Shown here piece by piece: positions 8,156 through 16,856 of a DNA stretch of 64,000 bases. Position 1 is the stretch's first letter; every line of letters starts with the position of its first letter. The notes beneath the pieces are model-generated. The model was given only the letters and a program-made list of their open reading frames with translations. It was not told the DNA's origin and did no database searches. Source of the DNA: Pseudarthrobacter chlorophenolicus (GTDB taxonomy: Bacteria > Actinomycetota > Actinomycetes > Actinomycetales > Micrococcaceae); contig NZ_JZTW01000010.1 in assembly GCF_000962805.1 (NCBI RefSeq), forward strand, positions 62,001 to 126,000, in the 5' to 3' direction. Position numbers and translations under genes: made by a program.

Positions 8156-9811
8156 ATGACCACGTCCGGTCCAGAGTCCAATCACCGTTCCAAGGCAGTG
8201 CTCTACCGCAACGGATCCGTCTACACTGCTGCGGATCCGTTCGCCACGGCCATGTTGGTGGACGGCGATACCGTGGCCTGGGTGGGGTCCGAACAGGCGG
8301 CGTCCTCCATTGCTGATTCGAAGATGGACATCATCGACCTGCGGGGTGCCCTTGTCACGCCGGGGTTTGTGGATTCGCACGCGCACCTGACGGAAACGGG
8401 CATTGCCCTCGATTCCCTGAAGCTTGCATCCGTGAACTCCGCCCGGGAACTGCTGGACGCCGTTGCCTCAGCCGGCGGCAGCGGACCGGTGTTGGGCCAC
8501 GGCTGGGACGAGACACAGTGGACCGACGCCACGTTGCCCACTGCTGACGAACTCGACCGGGCGGCCGGCGGCCGGTCCGTCTATCTGTCCCGCGTGGACG
8601 TCCATTCTGCACTGGTCTCGGGTGCCCTGGCACGGGAGCCTGGCCTGCAGGACGCAGAAGGGTACGACGGCGGTGCGCGAGTTTCGCGCGCGGCCCACGC
8701 GGCTGCCAGGCGGTCCGCGCGACGCCTGCCCGCCGACGTCCTTCGCGGATACCAGGCCAAGGCCCTGGCCGAGGCGGCAGCGAATGGCTACGTTGCCCTC
8801 GCCGAAATGGGTGCCCCGCACATTGGCGGCGCGGATGACCTGCGACTTGCGGCGGCATGGAATACCGCGGGTCCCGGAATGCCGGCACAACCGGAAGTCC
8901 TGCCCTACTGGGGCGAGCTGGCAGCAACCGAGGAACAGGCACGCAACCTCATATCGCAGTTCGGCTTCGATATCCGCGGTTTGGCGGGTGACCTGAACAT
9001 TGACGGTTCCATCGGCTCACGCACGGCAGCCCTGCGCTCCGGCTACAGCGACGCGCCCGAAGAGCGTGGCAGCCTGTATCTGGGCATCGACGAAGCTGCG
9101 GCGCACCTCGCAGCCTGTTCACTGGCCGGCATCCAGGGCGGGTTCCATGTGATCGGGGACGCAGGCCTGGACACAGCACTGGCGGCGCTGGACCTGGCGG
9201 CCGAACAGGTGGGAGAGCAGCGCGTCCGCGCGGCAGGCCACCGCTTCGAACATGTGGAAATGACGGACGCCGAGGCTGTAGCCCGGCTGGCAAAATATTC
9301 AGTGACCGTCAGCGCCCAGCCGGCGTTCGATGCCGCGTGGGGCGGACCCGGCGGCCTGTATGGGCAGCGCCTGGGGGAGCGGAGCCGGTCCATGAACCAG
9401 TTCGCTGCCCTGTACTCCGCCGGTGTGCCCGTGTGCTTCGGCAGCGACAGCCCGGTGACTCCGCTTCGCCCCTGGTCGAGTGTGCGTGCCTGCCTGGAAC
9501 ACCACAACGACGGCCAGCGCATCTCCGCCCGCGCCGCGTTCCTGGGACACACCCGAGCCGGCTGGCGGGCCGCCAAGTACTCCGACCCCATGGCCGGACA
9601 GCTGGTACCGGGAGCACCGGCAAGCTTTGCTGTGTGGGAGGTCGAAGAGCTGATGGTCCAGGTGGCCGATGGCCGCGTCCAGTCCTGGAGCACCGATCCC
9701 CGGGCGCGCACACCGCTGCTGCCCGCCCTGGACACCGGGTCCGACCCCGCCTGCCTGCAGACGGTGCGGAACGGCGTCGAACTGTTCGCGAGCCCTGCCC
9801 TGCGATCCTGA
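8156..9811 (+). CDS. amidohydrolase, YtcJ-like
   Basis: Metal-dependent hydrolase of 551 residues in the YtcJ / amidohydrolase-3 family. It has the N-terminal beta-sandwich followed by the metal site DSHAHLTETG, a central segment GDLNIDGSIGSRTAAL typical of YtcJ, HVIGDAGLD, GHRFEHVEM and FGSDSPVTPLRPW near the C-terminus. The His and Asp residues expected to hold the metal are all present. The substrate cannot be read from sequence. GAGGAG precedes the ATG. A hairpin (8108-8130) lies in the gap after helY, so it may start a new transcript. Confidence 0.87.
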   Translation: MTTSGPESNHRSKAVLYRNGSVYTAADPFATAMLVDGDTVAWVGSEQAASSIADSKMDIIDLRGALVTPGFVDSHAHLTETGIALDSLKLASVNSARELLDAVASAGGSGPVLGHGWDETQWTDATLPTADELDRAAGGRSVYLSRVDVHSALVSGALAREPGLQDAEGYDGGARVSRAAHAAARRSARRLPADVLRGYQAKALAEAAANGYVALAEMGAPHIGGADDLRLAAAWNTAGPGMPAQPEVLPYWGELAATEEQARNLISQFGFDIRGLAGDLNIDGSIGSRTAALRSGYSDAPEERGSLYLGIDEAAAHLAACSLAGIQGGFHVIGDAGLDTALAALDLAAEQVGEQRVRAAGHRFEHVEMTDAEAVARLAKYSVTVSAQPAFDAAWGGPGGLYGQRLGERSRSMNQFAALYSAGVPVCFGSDSPVTPLRPWSSVRACLEHHNDGQRISARAAFLGHTRAGWRAAKYSDPMAGQLVPGAPASFAVWEVEELMVQVADGRVQSWSTDPRARTPLLPALDTGSDPACLQTVRNGVELFASPALRS

Positions 9812-9903
9812 CCCAGCCACCCGTCCTATAATGGGTAGTTGCGCCAACAGGCAGCTTGCTTGCCGGCCGGTGCACCGACCGCTCCCACCAGGAAAGGCCC
9901 TCT

Positions 9904-10644
9904 GTGCGCGTCCTTACGATCATCCCCACCTACAACGAACTGGAATCGCTGCCCAAGACGCTCCAGCGCCTTCGGACCGCAGTGCCGGCCTCGGATGTGC
10001 TGGTAGTGGATGACAACAGCCCCGACGGCACCGGCCAGCTGGCCGACGCCAAGGCGGCCGAAGATTCCCAGGTCCACGTCCTGCACCGCCAGGGCAAGGA
10101 AGGACTCGGCGCCGCCTACATCGCCGGGTTCAAGTGGGGACTCGACGCCGGCTACGACGTGCTCGTGGAAATGGACGCCGATGGCTCCCACCAGCCCGAA
10201 CAGCTTCCCCAATTGCTTGAAGCCGTGGAGCAGGGCGCAGACCTGGCCATGGGTTCGCGCTGGGTTCCCGGCGGAAGTGTGGTCAACTGGCCGCTGTACC
10301 GCCAGGCCATTTCCCGGGTGGGCAGCACGTATGCCCGCCTGATGCTGGGCCTGAAGATCAAGGACGTCACCGGCGGCTACCGCGCGTTCCGCAGGTCCAC
10401 CCTCGAGAAGCTCAACCTGGACCAGGTTGATTCCGTGGGCTACGGCTTCCAGGTTGACCTGGCGTGGCGCGTGGCCCGGATGGGCCTGCGCATCGAGGAA
10501 CGTCCCATCACGTTCGTGGAGCGTGAGCTGGGCGCTTCGAAGATGAGTGGCAACATCGTTGTCGAGGCCATGATCAACGTCACCAAATGGGGTCTGGCTG
10601 CCCGCTGGAACACCCTGGCCCGCAAGGCCGCGGCGAAGCGGTAG
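9904..10644 (+). CDS. polyprenol monophosphomannose synthase (GT2 family)
   Basis: Glycosyltransferase family 2 enzyme of 246 residues, related to dolichol-phosphate mannosyltransferase and to the catalytic domain of mycobacterial Ppm1. It should transfer mannose from GDP-mannose to a polyprenyl phosphate for lipoglycan or glycoprotein assembly. Visible motifs: [12 protein letters not shown] at the N-terminus, [22 protein letters not shown] (the metal-binding DxD) and SRWVPGG. There is no acyltransferase domain, unlike full-length Ppm1. GTG at 9904 was chosen because AGGAAAGG lies about 7 bases upstream and the fold starts at [10 protein letters not shown]. It converges on rbpA across a shared terminator. 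Confidence 0.9.
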   Translation: MRVLTIIPTYNELESLPKTLQRLRTAVPASDVLVVDDNSPDGTGQLADAKAAEDSQVHVLHRQGKEGLGAAYIAGFKWGLDAGYDVLVEMDADGSHQPEQLPQLLEAVEQGADLAMGSRWVPGGSVVNWPLYRQAISRVGSTYARLMLGLKIKDVTGGYRAFRRSTLEKLNLDQVDSVGYGFQVDLAWRVARMGLRIEERPITFVERELGASKMSGNIVVEAMINVTKWGLAARWNTLARKAAAKR

Positions 10645-10666
10645 CCAGCGGCCCACCACAGCAGAA

Positions 10667-10706
10667 AGGAACTGCCCCGGCACCATGTGCCGGGGCAGTT
10701 CCTTTT
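10667..10706. terminator. bidirectional terminator between the mannose synthase gene and rbpA
   Basis: A perfect 17-bp inverted repeat (10667-10683 with 10687-10703) with a 3-base loop. It is followed by T residues on the plus strand. It lies between two convergent genes and can end both transcripts. Confidence 0.88.
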
Positions 10707-10724
10707 CGTCGTGTCTGGCTCAGA

Positions 10725-11072
10725 CTATGCCGAGCGGCGCTCTCCGCGGCGTTCGCGCAGGATGGTCAGCCGGTCTTCCAGGATCTGTTCCAGCTCCGGC
10801 AGGGAACGGCGCTCCAGGAGCATGTCCCAGTGCGTGCGCACGGCCTTGTCGTTGCTGGTATCGGGGCGTTCGCCGTCGACCAGCAGTGCTTCCTTGCCGG
10901 TCTTGGAAACCCACACCGGCGGGATCTCTGCTTCGGAGGAGAAAGTGACGAAGACCTGCTCGCCGTCCTCGCAACGGTATTCGACACGCTGGCGCGGAGC
11001 CGGCTCTACGCCTGACTCTGTCTCCATGCTCTGCGCGCCAAGGCGCATACCCCGCAGGCTGCGATCGCTCAT
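10725..11072 (-). CDS. rbpA: RNA polymerase-binding protein RbpA
   Basis: Actinobacteria-specific transcription factor of 115 residues that binds RNA polymerase and the principal sigma factor and stabilises the open complex. The N-terminus MSDRSLRGMRLG, the core YRCEDGEQVFVTFS and the C-terminal sigma-interaction segment (THWDMLLERRSLPELEQIL) are all recognisable. It is transcribed toward the shared terminator. Its upstream region (11073-11260) is long and holds a palindrome with a sigma-R/SigH-type promoter, which suggests thiol-stress induction as known for Streptomyces rbpA. Confidence 0.95.
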   Translation of the reverse strand: MSDRSLRGMRLGAQSMETESGVEPAPRQRVEYRCEDGEQVFVTFSSEAEIPPVWVSKTGKEALLVDGERPDTSNDKAVRTHWDMLLERRSLPELEQILEDRLTILRERRGERRSA

Positions 11073-11174
11073 GATTTCTCCCTCTGGTCGGTTCGCGGAA
11101 TGGAAACCCGCGCTAGCCGGCAGCGTCTAAGCGCCGCCGGACTACTGTGTGCTCTGTGCTGCATCATAAGATTC

Positions 11175-11210
11175 AACGCATTCCGAAGCTTTGTTGTTCC
11201 AGCGGAACAA
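11175..11210 (-). promoter_or_regulatory. candidate sigma-R/SigH promoter of rbpA with overlapping palindrome
   Basis: On the minus strand GGAACA (11200-11195) is followed after exactly 17 bases by GTT (11177-11175). This fits the thiol-stress sigma consensus GGAAY-N17/18-GTT. The -35 lies in a 17-bp palindrome TTGTTCC-AGC-GGAACAA (11194-11210). The distance to the rbpA start is about 100 bp. Sigma-R control of rbpA is known in Streptomyces; here it is inferred. Confidence 0.55.
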
Positions 11211-11263
11211 TACCTGCCGGACAAATACCCTATTGTACGGGGTTCAGACACGTAGGGCCAAAA

Positions 11264-11295
11264 GAGGGGAGGAACCCATGCAGGTTCCTCCCCTC
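11264..11295 (-). terminator. terminator of the nfeD-stomatin operon
   Basis: A perfect 13-bp inverted repeat (11264-11276 with 11283-11295), 6-base loop, followed on the minus strand by TTTT. It lies 31 bases past the stop of the SPFH gene. Confidence 0.78.
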
Positions 11296-11325
11296 GTTGC
11301 CAGGACCGTAACGTCCCAGGTTTGA

Positions 11326-12273
11326 TCAGGGCTCAGGTGTCCTGGCCGCCGTTTCGTCGAACAGGCCGCCCACTGCTGCGGGGTCTGGGTTGGTCCCGCC
11401 CAGGGCGCTGCCGATCCCCTTCAGCGCCTCGCCAACTTCACTGGGGATGATCCACAGCTTGTTGGACGTACCTTCCGCCAGCTTCGGCAGGGTCTGAAGG
11501 TACTGGTAGGCCAGGAGCTTCTGGTCGGGGTTGCCCTTGTGGATTGCGTCGAAGACTTTCTGGATGGCCTGGGACTCGCCATCGGCCTTCAGGATGGCTG
11601 CTTTGGCCTCACCTTCCGCCTTCAGGATGGCGGCCTGGCGCTGCCCTTCAGCGGTCAGGATTGCCGACTGCTTGGTGCCTTCGGCCGTGAGGATGGCGGC
11701 CCGGCGGTCACGCTCGGCGCGCATCTGCTTTTCCATGGAGTCCTGGATGGAGTGCGGCGGGTCAATAGCCTTGAGCTCTACCCGGGAGACCCTGATGCCC
11801 CAACGGCCGGTTGCTTCGTCCAGTACGCCGCGGAGCTGTCCGTTGATCTGGTCGCGGGAAGTCAGCGCCTCCTCCAGGTTGAGTCCACCCACCACGTTAC
11901 GCAGGGTGGTGGTGGTGAGCTGCTCCACGGCCTGGATGTAGTTGGCGATCTCATACGTGGCAGCGCGCGCGTCGGTGACCTGGAAGTAGACCACGGTGTC
12001 GATGCTGACCACGAGGTTGTCCTCGGTGATGACCGGCTGGGGAGGGAACGAGACAACCTGTTCGCGGAGGTCCAACAGGGGGAGGAGGCGGTCCACGAAC
12101 GGAATCAGGATGGTGAGCCCCGGGTTGAGCGTCCGCTGGTACTTGCCCAGGCGCTCCACGACCCCCGCCCGGGCCTGCGGAACGATGCGGACCGACCGCA
12201 CCAGGACGATGATCACAAAGATGATCAGTACTACCAGCACGACGGCCAAGGCGGTGCTGCCTGCGTTATCCAT
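11326..12273 (-). CDS. SPFH/band 7 (stomatin-like) membrane protein
   Basis: Membrane-anchored SPFH-domain protein of 315 residues, of the slipin/QmcA type. One transmembrane segment (residues about 8-27, rich in Val/Ile) is followed by the band-7 domain starting at RIVPQARAGVVERLGKYQ. A coiled-coil region with repeated AILTAEG / AILKAEG units (about 195-235) mediates oligomerisation in this family. The C-terminal part has LPKLAEGTSNKLWIIPSE. It lies 33 bp after nfeD on the same strand, the classic NfeD-stomatin pair, thought to organise membrane domains. Starts at ATG with GGAAATG just upstream. Confidence 0.93.
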   Translation of the reverse strand: MDNAGSTALAVVLVVLIIFVIIVLVRSVRIVPQARAGVVERLGKYQRTLNPGLTILIPFVDRLLPLLDLREQVVSFPPQPVITEDNLVVSIDTVVYFQVTDARAATYEIANYIQAVEQLTTTTLRNVVGGLNLEEALTSRDQINGQLRGVLDEATGRWGIRVSRVELKAIDPPHSIQDSMEKQMRAERDRRAAILTAEGTKQSAILTAEGQRQAAILKAEGEAKAAILKADGESQAIQKVFDAIHKGNPDQKLLAYQYLQTLPKLAEGTSNKLWIIPSEVGEALKGIGSALGGTNPDPAAVGGLFDETAARTPEP

Positions 12274-12306
12274 ACATTTCCTTCTTCCCCAATTGATAAA
12301 GCTGTG

Positions 12307-12771
12307 TCAGGTTCGTTCTTCGGCCGGAGGCGTCGCCGAAACCACGGCGGTGGCGCCATCGATGGCTGCGACGACCACCATCTGTCCGGCAGTGAGGATG
12401 CCGGCCGCGGAGCGTGCGCTCCAAATGTCGCCGCCGATTTTCACCAGGCCGCCGTCCGAGGTCACTGCCTCCATGACCACGGCCTGCTCACCGATGAGCC
12501 GGTCAACATTTGTCCGCTGCTCGGCGGGTCCTTTCTTCAGGTGGGCCAGGGCCACGGGCCGGACAAAGGCGACCATGAGCAGGGAGACAATGCAGAAGAT
12601 GACGATTTGCAGCCACGGGTCCGCTCCGGCGAAATCGGACACGAGCGCAGCGAGTGCGCCGCCGCCCAGCATGATGAAGAACAGGTCGAGGGTGATCATC
12701 TCAACCACCGCGAACGCCAGGAATGCGGTCAGCCAGACGGCCCACCAGTTTTCACCCAACCACTCGAACAC
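12307..12771 (-). CDS. NfeD family membrane protein
   Basis: A 154-residue short-form NfeD protein. Two to three hydrophobic segments in residues 10-85 (AVWLTAFLAFAVVEMITLDLFFIM and following) are followed by the soluble OB-fold domain (about 95-150) with GEQAVVME and GGDIWSARS. It lacks the ClpP-like protease domain of long NfeD. It is the promoter-proximal partner of the SPFH gene. The pair is thought to act together in membrane quality control; direct targets are unknown. Confidence 0.9.
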   Translation of the reverse strand: MFEWLGENWWAVWLTAFLAFAVVEMITLDLFFIMLGGGALAALVSDFAGADPWLQIVIFCIVSLLMVAFVRPVALAHLKKGPAEQRTNVDRLIGEQAVVMEAVTSDGGLVKIGGDIWSARSAAGILTAGQMVVVAAIDGATAVVSATPPAEERT

Positions 12772-12895
12772 TGTGTTCCCCCTTCGTTACAAGGTCCTGA
12801 CGCAGACCTTTGAGTAACTGTGACTTCCATCCTAGTCGGGCAGCGCAGGCGGGGTGCGGGCCCGGAGGACAAGACCGGGGATAGTGGCCAAGTCG

Positions 12896-13774
12896 TTACA
12901 GGCCGCTCTTTGGGCGGTACACCAGAACCCTGAACTTCGCGTCCGCCGCCAGGGGCTCGGGGCTGCTGGCCAGGCGATCTGCGATGGCGTCCCGGCCCTG
13001 GTGGTGCCCGGCGGGTCCCATGAACGCCAGGTCGGCCGCCTGCCGGCGGGTGAAGGACAGCGGGATATCGACGTCGGTAGCCGACTCTGCGTCAAAGTGC
13101 TCGGCCATTGCCGCGGCCAGGCGGGAGTCCTTCCCTTCCTCGATCCCCAGCATTCCGGTCAGCGCGGCAAGGGTGGACAGGTGACCCGCCCGTGGCGTGA
13201 CTACGACAAGGCGGCCGTGCGGCCGCAGGACGCGGGCGAACTCCGGGGGGTTCCTGGGGGCGAAAATCACCGTCACCGCATCCACCGACCCATCGGCCAG
13301 GGGAATGCGCTTCCACACGTCCCAGACGAGGTTGACCGCCTCCGGATTGAGCCGCGCCGCCCGCCGCAGGGCAAACTTCGAGATATCGAGCCCCACAGCG
13401 TTCACCGCCCGGCCCTGCTCCGCGGCAGCGTCCAGCACGGCCCTCAAATAGTGGCCGGTACCGGTCCCGGAATCCAGGACGGCTGCATGGTCGCGGGAAA
13501 GGCAGGGCACGACGGCGGCTGCCACCTCGCGTGCCAGCGGTGCGTAGTGTCCCGCTCCAAGGAAGGTGGAACGGGCGTCGGCCATCTCGGCCGTGTCCGC
13601 TTCAAACGAAGTACCCTTACCCACCAGCATGTTGAAGTAGCCCTGCCGTGCCGCGTCAAAGCTGTGCCCGGAACCGCAGGCCATTCGGGCAGGTCCGGAG
13701 GGCGGGGTAGCTGCCTCCGCCAACGGCGTCAAACAAAGGGGGCACAACAACGGCAGGTCAGTGGGAAGGGGCAT
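12896..13774 (-). CDS. rlmA: RlmA-type 23S rRNA (guanine-N1) methyltransferase
   Basis: SAM-dependent methyltransferase of 292 residues. The N-terminal zinc motif CPLC (residues 16-19) pairs with a Cys and the GHSFDAARQGYFNML segment, which is diagnostic of the RlmA/TlrB family. The Rossmann core has VLDSGTGTGHYLRA (motif I) and the later VIFAPRNPPEFARVLRPHGRLVV. The family methylates a guanine in helix 35 of 23S rRNA (G745 or G748); TlrB-type members add macrolide resistance, but the subtype cannot be assigned here. It lies 18 bp after the deformylase gene, probably in one operon. Confidence 0.87.
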   Translation of the reverse strand: MPLPTDLPLLCPLCLTPLAEAATPPSGPARMACGSGHSFDAARQGYFNMLVGKGTSFEADTAEMADARSTFLGAGHYAPLAREVAAAVVPCLSRDHAAVLDSGTGTGHYLRAVLDAAAEQGRAVNAVGLDISKFALRRAARLNPEAVNLVWDVWKRIPLADGSVDAVTVIFAPRNPPEFARVLRPHGRLVVVTPRAGHLSTLAALTGMLGIEEGKDSRLAAAMAEHFDAESATDVDIPLSFTRRQAADLAFMGPAGHHQGRDAIADRLASSPEPLAADAKFRVLVYRPKSGL

Positions 13775-13792
13775 GGCTTCTATCTTAAGCGG

Positions 13793-14473
13793 CTAGGGCA
13801 CGCTGATTCCGGCTGGGCCGTCGTTGAAGCCCAGGCCTTCCCTTGCCTTGGCGATCCCTGGCTCAGCCCAGTTGGCGGCGTACTCCGCGTTGCTGCTCAG
13901 CGATCGGAGCTGCGCCCGGTCCACGTAAAGGATCCCGTTCAAGTGATCCGTCTCATGCTGGACGATGCGTGCCTGCCAGCCGGAGAACTCACGCCGCTCC
14001 GCGCCGCCGTCGGGCCTGACAAAGTCCAGCACTACGGACTGCGGGCGTGAAACCACCGCCTGCAGGCCATTAAGGGAAAGGCAGCCTTCATAGAAGGCAG
14101 CGCGGTCCGGACCCGCGGGGGTGTAGGCGGGGTTCAGGATGGCCAGGAATTCCAAGGGAGCACGTTGCCGGACGGCGGCGGCCTCGTGGTCCACGTCGTA
14201 CTGGTCCTCCAGCACGGCCAGCTGCAGGGGAATGCCGAGCTGTGGCGCTGCGAGCCCCACCCCTGGAGCCTCGTGCATCACCTGCCGCATGAGTTCAATG
14301 AGCCGGGCCAGCTGGTCCGGGCTGATTTGGCCGTCGAACGGAGCCGCCTTCTGCCGCAGCGCCGGATGGCCTGCCTGCACGATTGGCGGAAGGGTTCCGG
14401 AAGACAGGATGCGCTCCACGGTCTCGCGGATCTGCTCTGCGGTGAGGGCCGTGGGTGGTGCCGAGAGGGTCAT
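13793..14473 (-). CDS. def: peptide deformylase
   Basis: Metalloenzyme that removes the N-formyl group from new proteins. The three family motifs are present in order: GVGLAAPQ (71-78), EGCLS (129-133, metal Cys) and HETDH (173-177, metal His pair and catalytic Glu). At 226 residues it has an N-terminal extension of about 30 residues over the minimal enzyme and a C-terminal tail. It precedes the rRNA methyltransferase by 18 bp on the same strand. The start ATG at 14473 is 57 bp from the divergent NTF2-like gene. Confidence 0.94.
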   Translation of the reverse strand: MTLSAPPTALTAEQIRETVERILSSGTLPPIVQAGHPALRQKAAPFDGQISPDQLARLIELMRQVMHEAPGVGLAAPQLGIPLQLAVLEDQYDVDHEAAAVRQRAPLEFLAILNPAYTPAGPDRAAFYEGCLSLNGLQAVVSRPQSVVLDFVRPDGGAERREFSGWQARIVQHETDHLNGILYVDRAQLRSLSSNAEYAANWAEPGIAKAREGLGFNDGPAGISVP

Positions 14474-14529
14474 GGTGAAAGCCTAACGGCCGGTCCCGGG
14501 GTCACCGCGCCTCCGCTAAGGTCTATTCC

Positions 14530-14997
14530 ATGGCTGACGAAACCATTGTGCCAGTTGCACCCCCTGGGCCTGTTGAACCCACCACACCGGATGAAACCGC
14601 GGCGCCGGCAGGACCGGTGGACTGCGTCCTCGCGTTCATCCGGATCCTGGAAGCCGGCGGGGGAGCGGCGGAGATCAGGCCATACCTTGCTGATACGTTC
14701 ACGCTCGTTGAGGCGCCCCACCTGCTGGCACCCGAGGGTTCCACCCGCACCCTCGAGGATGTCCTGGCCGGCGCCGACCAAAGTTCGCAGGTGGTGGCCA
14801 ACCAGGAGTTCACCATCAGGAGGACAACCTGCGAAGGCGGACGCGTGGCTGTCGAAGCTGACTGGTCGGCAACCGTCCTGATGGACATCCGCTACTGGGA
14901 CCGCGGTGAGACTATCCGGGCGCGTACCTCGTCGGTCTTCGAAGTCCGTGACGGGCTGATCATCAGCCAGGACAGCTACGACTGCTACTTCCGCTGA
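14530..14997 (+). CDS. NTF2/SnoaL-like domain protein
   Basis: A 155-residue protein with a Pro/Ala-rich N-terminal stretch of about 30 residues followed by an NTF2-like fold. Segments such as IRPYLADTFTLVEAPHLL and VEADWSATVLMDIRYWDRGETI, ending in RDGLIISQDSYDCYF, fit the SnoaL-like pattern. The fold serves binding proteins, isomerases and polyketide cyclases, so the activity is open. Its 3' end overlaps the convergent FAD monooxygenase gene by 13 bp. This places it beside a polyketide operon, but on the opposite strand. Confidence 0.7.
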   Translation: MADETIVPVAPPGPVEPTTPDETAAPAGPVDCVLAFIRILEAGGGAAEIRPYLADTFTLVEAPHLLAPEGSTRTLEDVLAGADQSSQVVANQEFTIRRTTCEGGRVAVEADWSATVLMDIRYWDRGETIRARTSSVFEVRDGLIISQDSYDCYFR

Positions 14998-16166
14998 CCC
15001 CGGGGTGCGCCGAACTCCTGCTGCATGGTGAACCGCCCGGCAACCCATTGGTTGATGGCAGGGGACGCCGCGGCCGCGCCGATCACTGAATTCCGCAATG
15101 CAAGGACCCGGGCAGGCAAGGGCCGGCCCAGCCGCATATTGATTTCGGCCTGCCGCCGCGCCCGGAGTGCCGCCTGGCGGCGGTCCCGCTCGTAACTGAG
15201 GAAGGCCTCCGGGTCATGCCTGCCGGTGACTGCCTGCACGATCAGTGGTGCCAGGGCCTCGGCGTCCAGCCAGCCCAGGTTCATTCCCTGCCCGCCGATG
15301 GGGCTGATTTCGTGGGCGGCGTCGCCCACCAGGATCACGCGGCCCGCCACGGTCCTGCGGGCCACCGATGACCTGACGCTGAAGGCGCTGAGCATGGTGT
15401 TGGTGGCGGGGTCCGGGCGGACTCCGGTCCGGTCCGCTACGAGCCGGGCCAGTTCCTCCGGGCTTGCGCCCCCGGCGGGTCTTCCCAGCCGGACCACCCA
15501 GCGGCGGACGTTACCCGGCAGTGGAAACGACTCGACAATGCCGCCGCTCTCCAGGAACAGCACGGCCCGGTCATCAAATTCCGGGTGGTCCGCGAAGTCA
15601 CCCATCACATAGTGGTCCGGGTAGGTTTTCCGCCGGACGGGGACACCGATCAGGTCCCTGATCCTGGAGCGTGGACCATCCGCGCCGACCACAATCGACG
15701 CCCCGGACGTACTGCTCCCGTGCGCGGCACCACCGGCGGGCGTTGCCGACACACTTGCGCCGCCGCCGTCGTGCGCTACATCGTGTACCTCCATCCCCCT
15801 GACCAGCGCGTGGCTGTCGAGGGCCTTTACCTGTTCTTCCAGCAGCTCCTCGGTCCGGTACTGCGGCAGCGTAAGGACGAACGGAAAGGCCTCCGACACT
15901 CCGGAGAACGGCATGCGGCCCACGGTCCTGCCACGGCTGACTGCCAGTCCCGAACGGATGGTGACGCCTTCGGACACCATCCGGCGGGCGATGCCCAGCC
16001 GGTCCAGGGCAGCGAGGGCCGGCGGATGGATGCCAATGGCCCGGGAATGATGGTTCCTGGCGGCTCGCTGTTCCAGTACGCGGACCGTAACGCCCTGACG
16101 GAGGAGGATGGCTGCGAGGTACAGGCCCACCGGGCCGCCCCCGACGATGACCACATCCGCGTTCAT
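14985..16166 (-). CDS. FAD-dependent monooxygenase of the type III PKS operon
   Basis: Group A flavoprotein hydroxylase of 393 residues (p-hydroxybenzoate hydroxylase / UbiH class). Visible: the Rossmann GGGPVGLYLA near the N-terminus for FAD-ADP binding, a DGPRSRIRDLIG segment in the middle, and GDAAHEISPIGGQGMNLGW for the FAD ribityl. Such enzymes add OH to aromatic or quinone rings using NAD(P)H and O2. Its start overlaps the methyltransferase stop (ATGA), so the two are translationally coupled. It is third in the operon synthase-methyltransferase-monooxygenase. It probably tailors the polyketide product. Confidence 0.88.
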   Translation of the reverse strand: MNADVVIVGGGPVGLYLAAILLRQGVTVRVLEQRAARNHHSRAIGIHPPALAALDRLGIARRMVSEGVTIRSGLAVSRGRTVGRMPFSGVSEAFPFVLTLPQYRTEELLEEQVKALDSHALVRGMEVHDVAHDGGGASVSATPAGGAAHGSSTSGASIVVGADGPRSRIRDLIGVPVRRKTYPDHYVMGDFADHPEFDDRAVLFLESGGIVESFPLPGNVRRWVVRLGRPAGGASPEELARLVADRTGVRPDPATNTMLSAFSVRSSVARRTVAGRVILVGDAAHEISPIGGQGMNLGWLDAEALAPLIVQAVTGRHDPEAFLSYERDRRQAALRARRQAEINMRLGRPLPARVLALRNSVIGAAAASPAINQWVAGRFTMQQEFGAPRGQRK

Positions 16167-16852
16167 GGCCGCCTGCGCAGTGCCAGCACCTGGTGGAACG
16201 CTGCACCGGGTTCCACTGTCCAGCCAGGGGGAGCGAGTGCGGACAGCTCCGCGGCCGTGTAACTGCGCCGGATCGAGGTCAGTCCGTCCTCCCGAATGAA
16301 AGAGTTCCGCAGGGGGAGGGTGGCTACGCCAAAAAGGGCGAAGGCCATGGGGCTCCGGCGCAGGTCGTTGTGCAGGGCCTTCCTGCGGGCGAGTACCTCC
16401 GAGTGGGCCAGCAGCCCGTTGAACTCCTCCGTTCCGAGATGGTGCAGCACGTGGTTGGAGATAACGACGTCGAACGCGGCACCTTCGCCGACCAGTTCGG
16501 CAGTGTGCGCCTGCCGGAAGTCCACGCCGCGGGCCGGCGGCCGGTTGAGGGCAAAGGCAGCAGCGCGCGGGTCCGGATCGATACCGGTGATCCGGACAGC
16601 CAGCCCGTCCCTGGCAGCCCAGCGGGCGAGCATGACGGCGAGGTCACCGCCGCCGGATCCGATATCAAGGATGCTGGCCGGTCCGGCCGACAGGACGGGA
16701 CGCAGTTCGGTGACGTACAGCCGCCTCCACCCGGCCACGATCCTGTTGACCAGGCCGAACTGGCGGTAGGTGTTCTCCAGCTTTCGCGCATCGCAGTCCG
16801 GCAGGTCCATCTGTTCGAGCTCGCCTGCCGCACGCCCGTGCCAGATGCGCAC
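16163..16852 (-). CDS. class I SAM-dependent methyltransferase of the type III PKS operon
   Basis: Rossmann-fold methyltransferase, 229 residues from GTG at 16852. An ATG at 16891 gives 242 residues but would overlap the synthase by 35 bases. The GTG lies 4 bases after the synthase stop and is preferred here, with some doubt. Motif I is ILDIGSGGGDLAV, followed by GIDPDPRA and DVVISNHVLHHL. The family includes UbiE-like C/O-methyltransferases. It overlaps the downstream monooxygenase by ATGA. The likely role is methylation of a resorcinol, pyrone or naphthol made by the neighbouring synthase. Confidence 0.84.
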   Translation of the reverse strand: MRIWHGRAAGELEQMDLPDCDARKLENTYRQFGLVNRIVAGWRRLYVTELRPVLSAGPASILDIGSGGGDLAVMLARWAARDGLAVRITGIDPDPRAAAFALNRPPARGVDFRQAHTAELVGEGAAFDVVISNHVLHHLGTEEFNGLLAHSEVLARRKALHNDLRRSPMAFALFGVATLPLRNSFIREDGLTSIRRSYTAAELSALAPPGWTVEPGAAFHQVLALRRRP

Positions 16853-16856
16853 CGGT

